DNA from: Pseudothermotoga sp.
GTDB lineage: Bacteria; Thermotogota; Thermotogae; Thermotogales; DSM-5069
Length of the DNA: 6,232 nt
Reading direction: 5' to 3'
NCBI GenBank assembly: GCA_028276125.1
Contig: JAPYWY010000103.1
Location: forward strand, 1-6,232
Shown: positions 6,164-6,232 of the stretch, piece by piece
Numbering within the stretch: position 1 is the first letter of the stretch
Layout of the letters: every line of letters begins with the position of its first letter
Notes under the pieces: generated by a model
What the model was told of the DNA's origin: nothing
The model's input: the letters and a program-made list of their open reading frames with translations, nothing else
The model's database searches: none
Program-made: the position numbers and the translations under genes

Positions 6164-6179
6164 TGTGAATCTTTTCACT
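6164..6179. promoter_or_regulatory. CRP-like inverted repeat in the hcp leader
   Basis: The plus strand reads TGTGA-ATCTTT-TCACT, matching 9 of 10 bases of the classical TGTGA-N6-TCACA half-sites, and contains the perfect dyad GTGAA-N4-TTCAC (6165-6178). It lies between the proposed -10 box and the ribosome site, where a bound protein would repress or block. As RNA it could also form a small hairpin just before the ribosome site. A further palindrome, CACACGTGTG (6158-6167), overlaps its edge. Confidence 0.4.
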
Positions 6180-6190
6180 TGTCCAAGATG

Positions 6191-6196
6191 ATCTTA
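6191..6196 (-). promoter_or_regulatory. Proposed -10 box of the hcp promoter
   Basis: TAAGAT on the minus strand matches TATAAT at 4 of 6 positions. The -35 region (CCGACT) is poor, as expected for an activator-dependent promoter. Taking TAAGAT as -12 to -7 puts the start of transcription near 6184, a leader of about 39 nt, and puts the centre of the dyad at 6219-6232 at -41.5. Confidence 0.45.
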
Positions 6197-6218
6197 TGTC
6201 GTCTCGGGCGAAGAGTCG

Positions 6219-6232
6219 GTAACCTATGTTAC
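6219..6232. promoter_or_regulatory. Perfect GTAAC-N4-GTTAC dyad, candidate HcpR (Crp/Fnr family) operator of hcp
   Basis: The plus strand reads GTAAC-CTAT-GTTAC and ends at the last base of the window, so flanking symmetry cannot be judged. The 5-4-5 layout is that of Crp/Fnr-family sites, and from memory of comparative work on nitrogen-oxide regulons, a GTAAC-N4-GTTAC motif was assigned to HcpR in Clostridia and relatives; this recollection should be checked. Its position relative to the -10-like box fits a class II activator. Confidence 0.6.

Overview
The window looks like part of a chromosome from a thermophilic anaerobe of the Thermotogae (Thermotoga or Pseudothermotoga type). I infer this from four things: a short class III hybrid-cluster protein, strong GGAGGTG-type ribosome binding sites with mixed ATG/GTG/TTG starts, tightly packed or overlapping genes, and Thermotoga-like flagellar proteins. 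No single marker proves the genus. Every convincing gene lies on the minus strand, so transcription runs from high to low coordinates.

In transcription order, the right end (about 6145-6232) is a compact regulatory region for hcp. It holds a perfect GTAAC-N4-GTTAC dyad at the window edge, a -10-like box placed exactly where a class II activator would act, and a second CRP-like inverted repeat in the leader. hcp itself (4838-6145) encodes a complete 435-residue hybrid-cluster protein with all expected cluster ligands. It is closed by a strong intrinsic terminator at 4811-4838, so it appears to be transcribed alone.

From 4665 to 4810 there is no gene but three inverted repeats, two of which share TGTCA/TGACA half-sites about two helical turns apart. 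A small unrecognised gene follows (4368-4664). The 133 bp after it contain a terminator-like hairpin and a near-copy of one of its arms upstream, which could form a competing fold. This stretch is the 5' leader of the flagellar cluster.

The left two thirds is a flagellar rod-hook assembly cluster in the order motE/ylxF-like, fliK, flgD, flgE (incomplete at the window edge). It matches the Bacillus order ylxF-fliK-flgD-flgE. The genes are separated by 11 bp, overlap by 17 bp and are separated by 6 bp, and the ribosome binding sites of flgD and flgE lie inside the preceding genes, so translational coupling is likely. Together they build the hook: FlgE is the subunit, FlgD the cap, FliK controls length and export switching, and the membrane-anchored MotE-like protein probably assists motor or export assembly.

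Nothing here is a clear new system. The parts that most deserve a second look are the two regulatory regions (hcp promoter and flagellar leader), the tandem dyads at 4725-4759, the unknown small gene, and the non-standard start of the MotE-like gene. I saw no tRNA, rRNA, CRISPR array, insertion sequence or phage gene.
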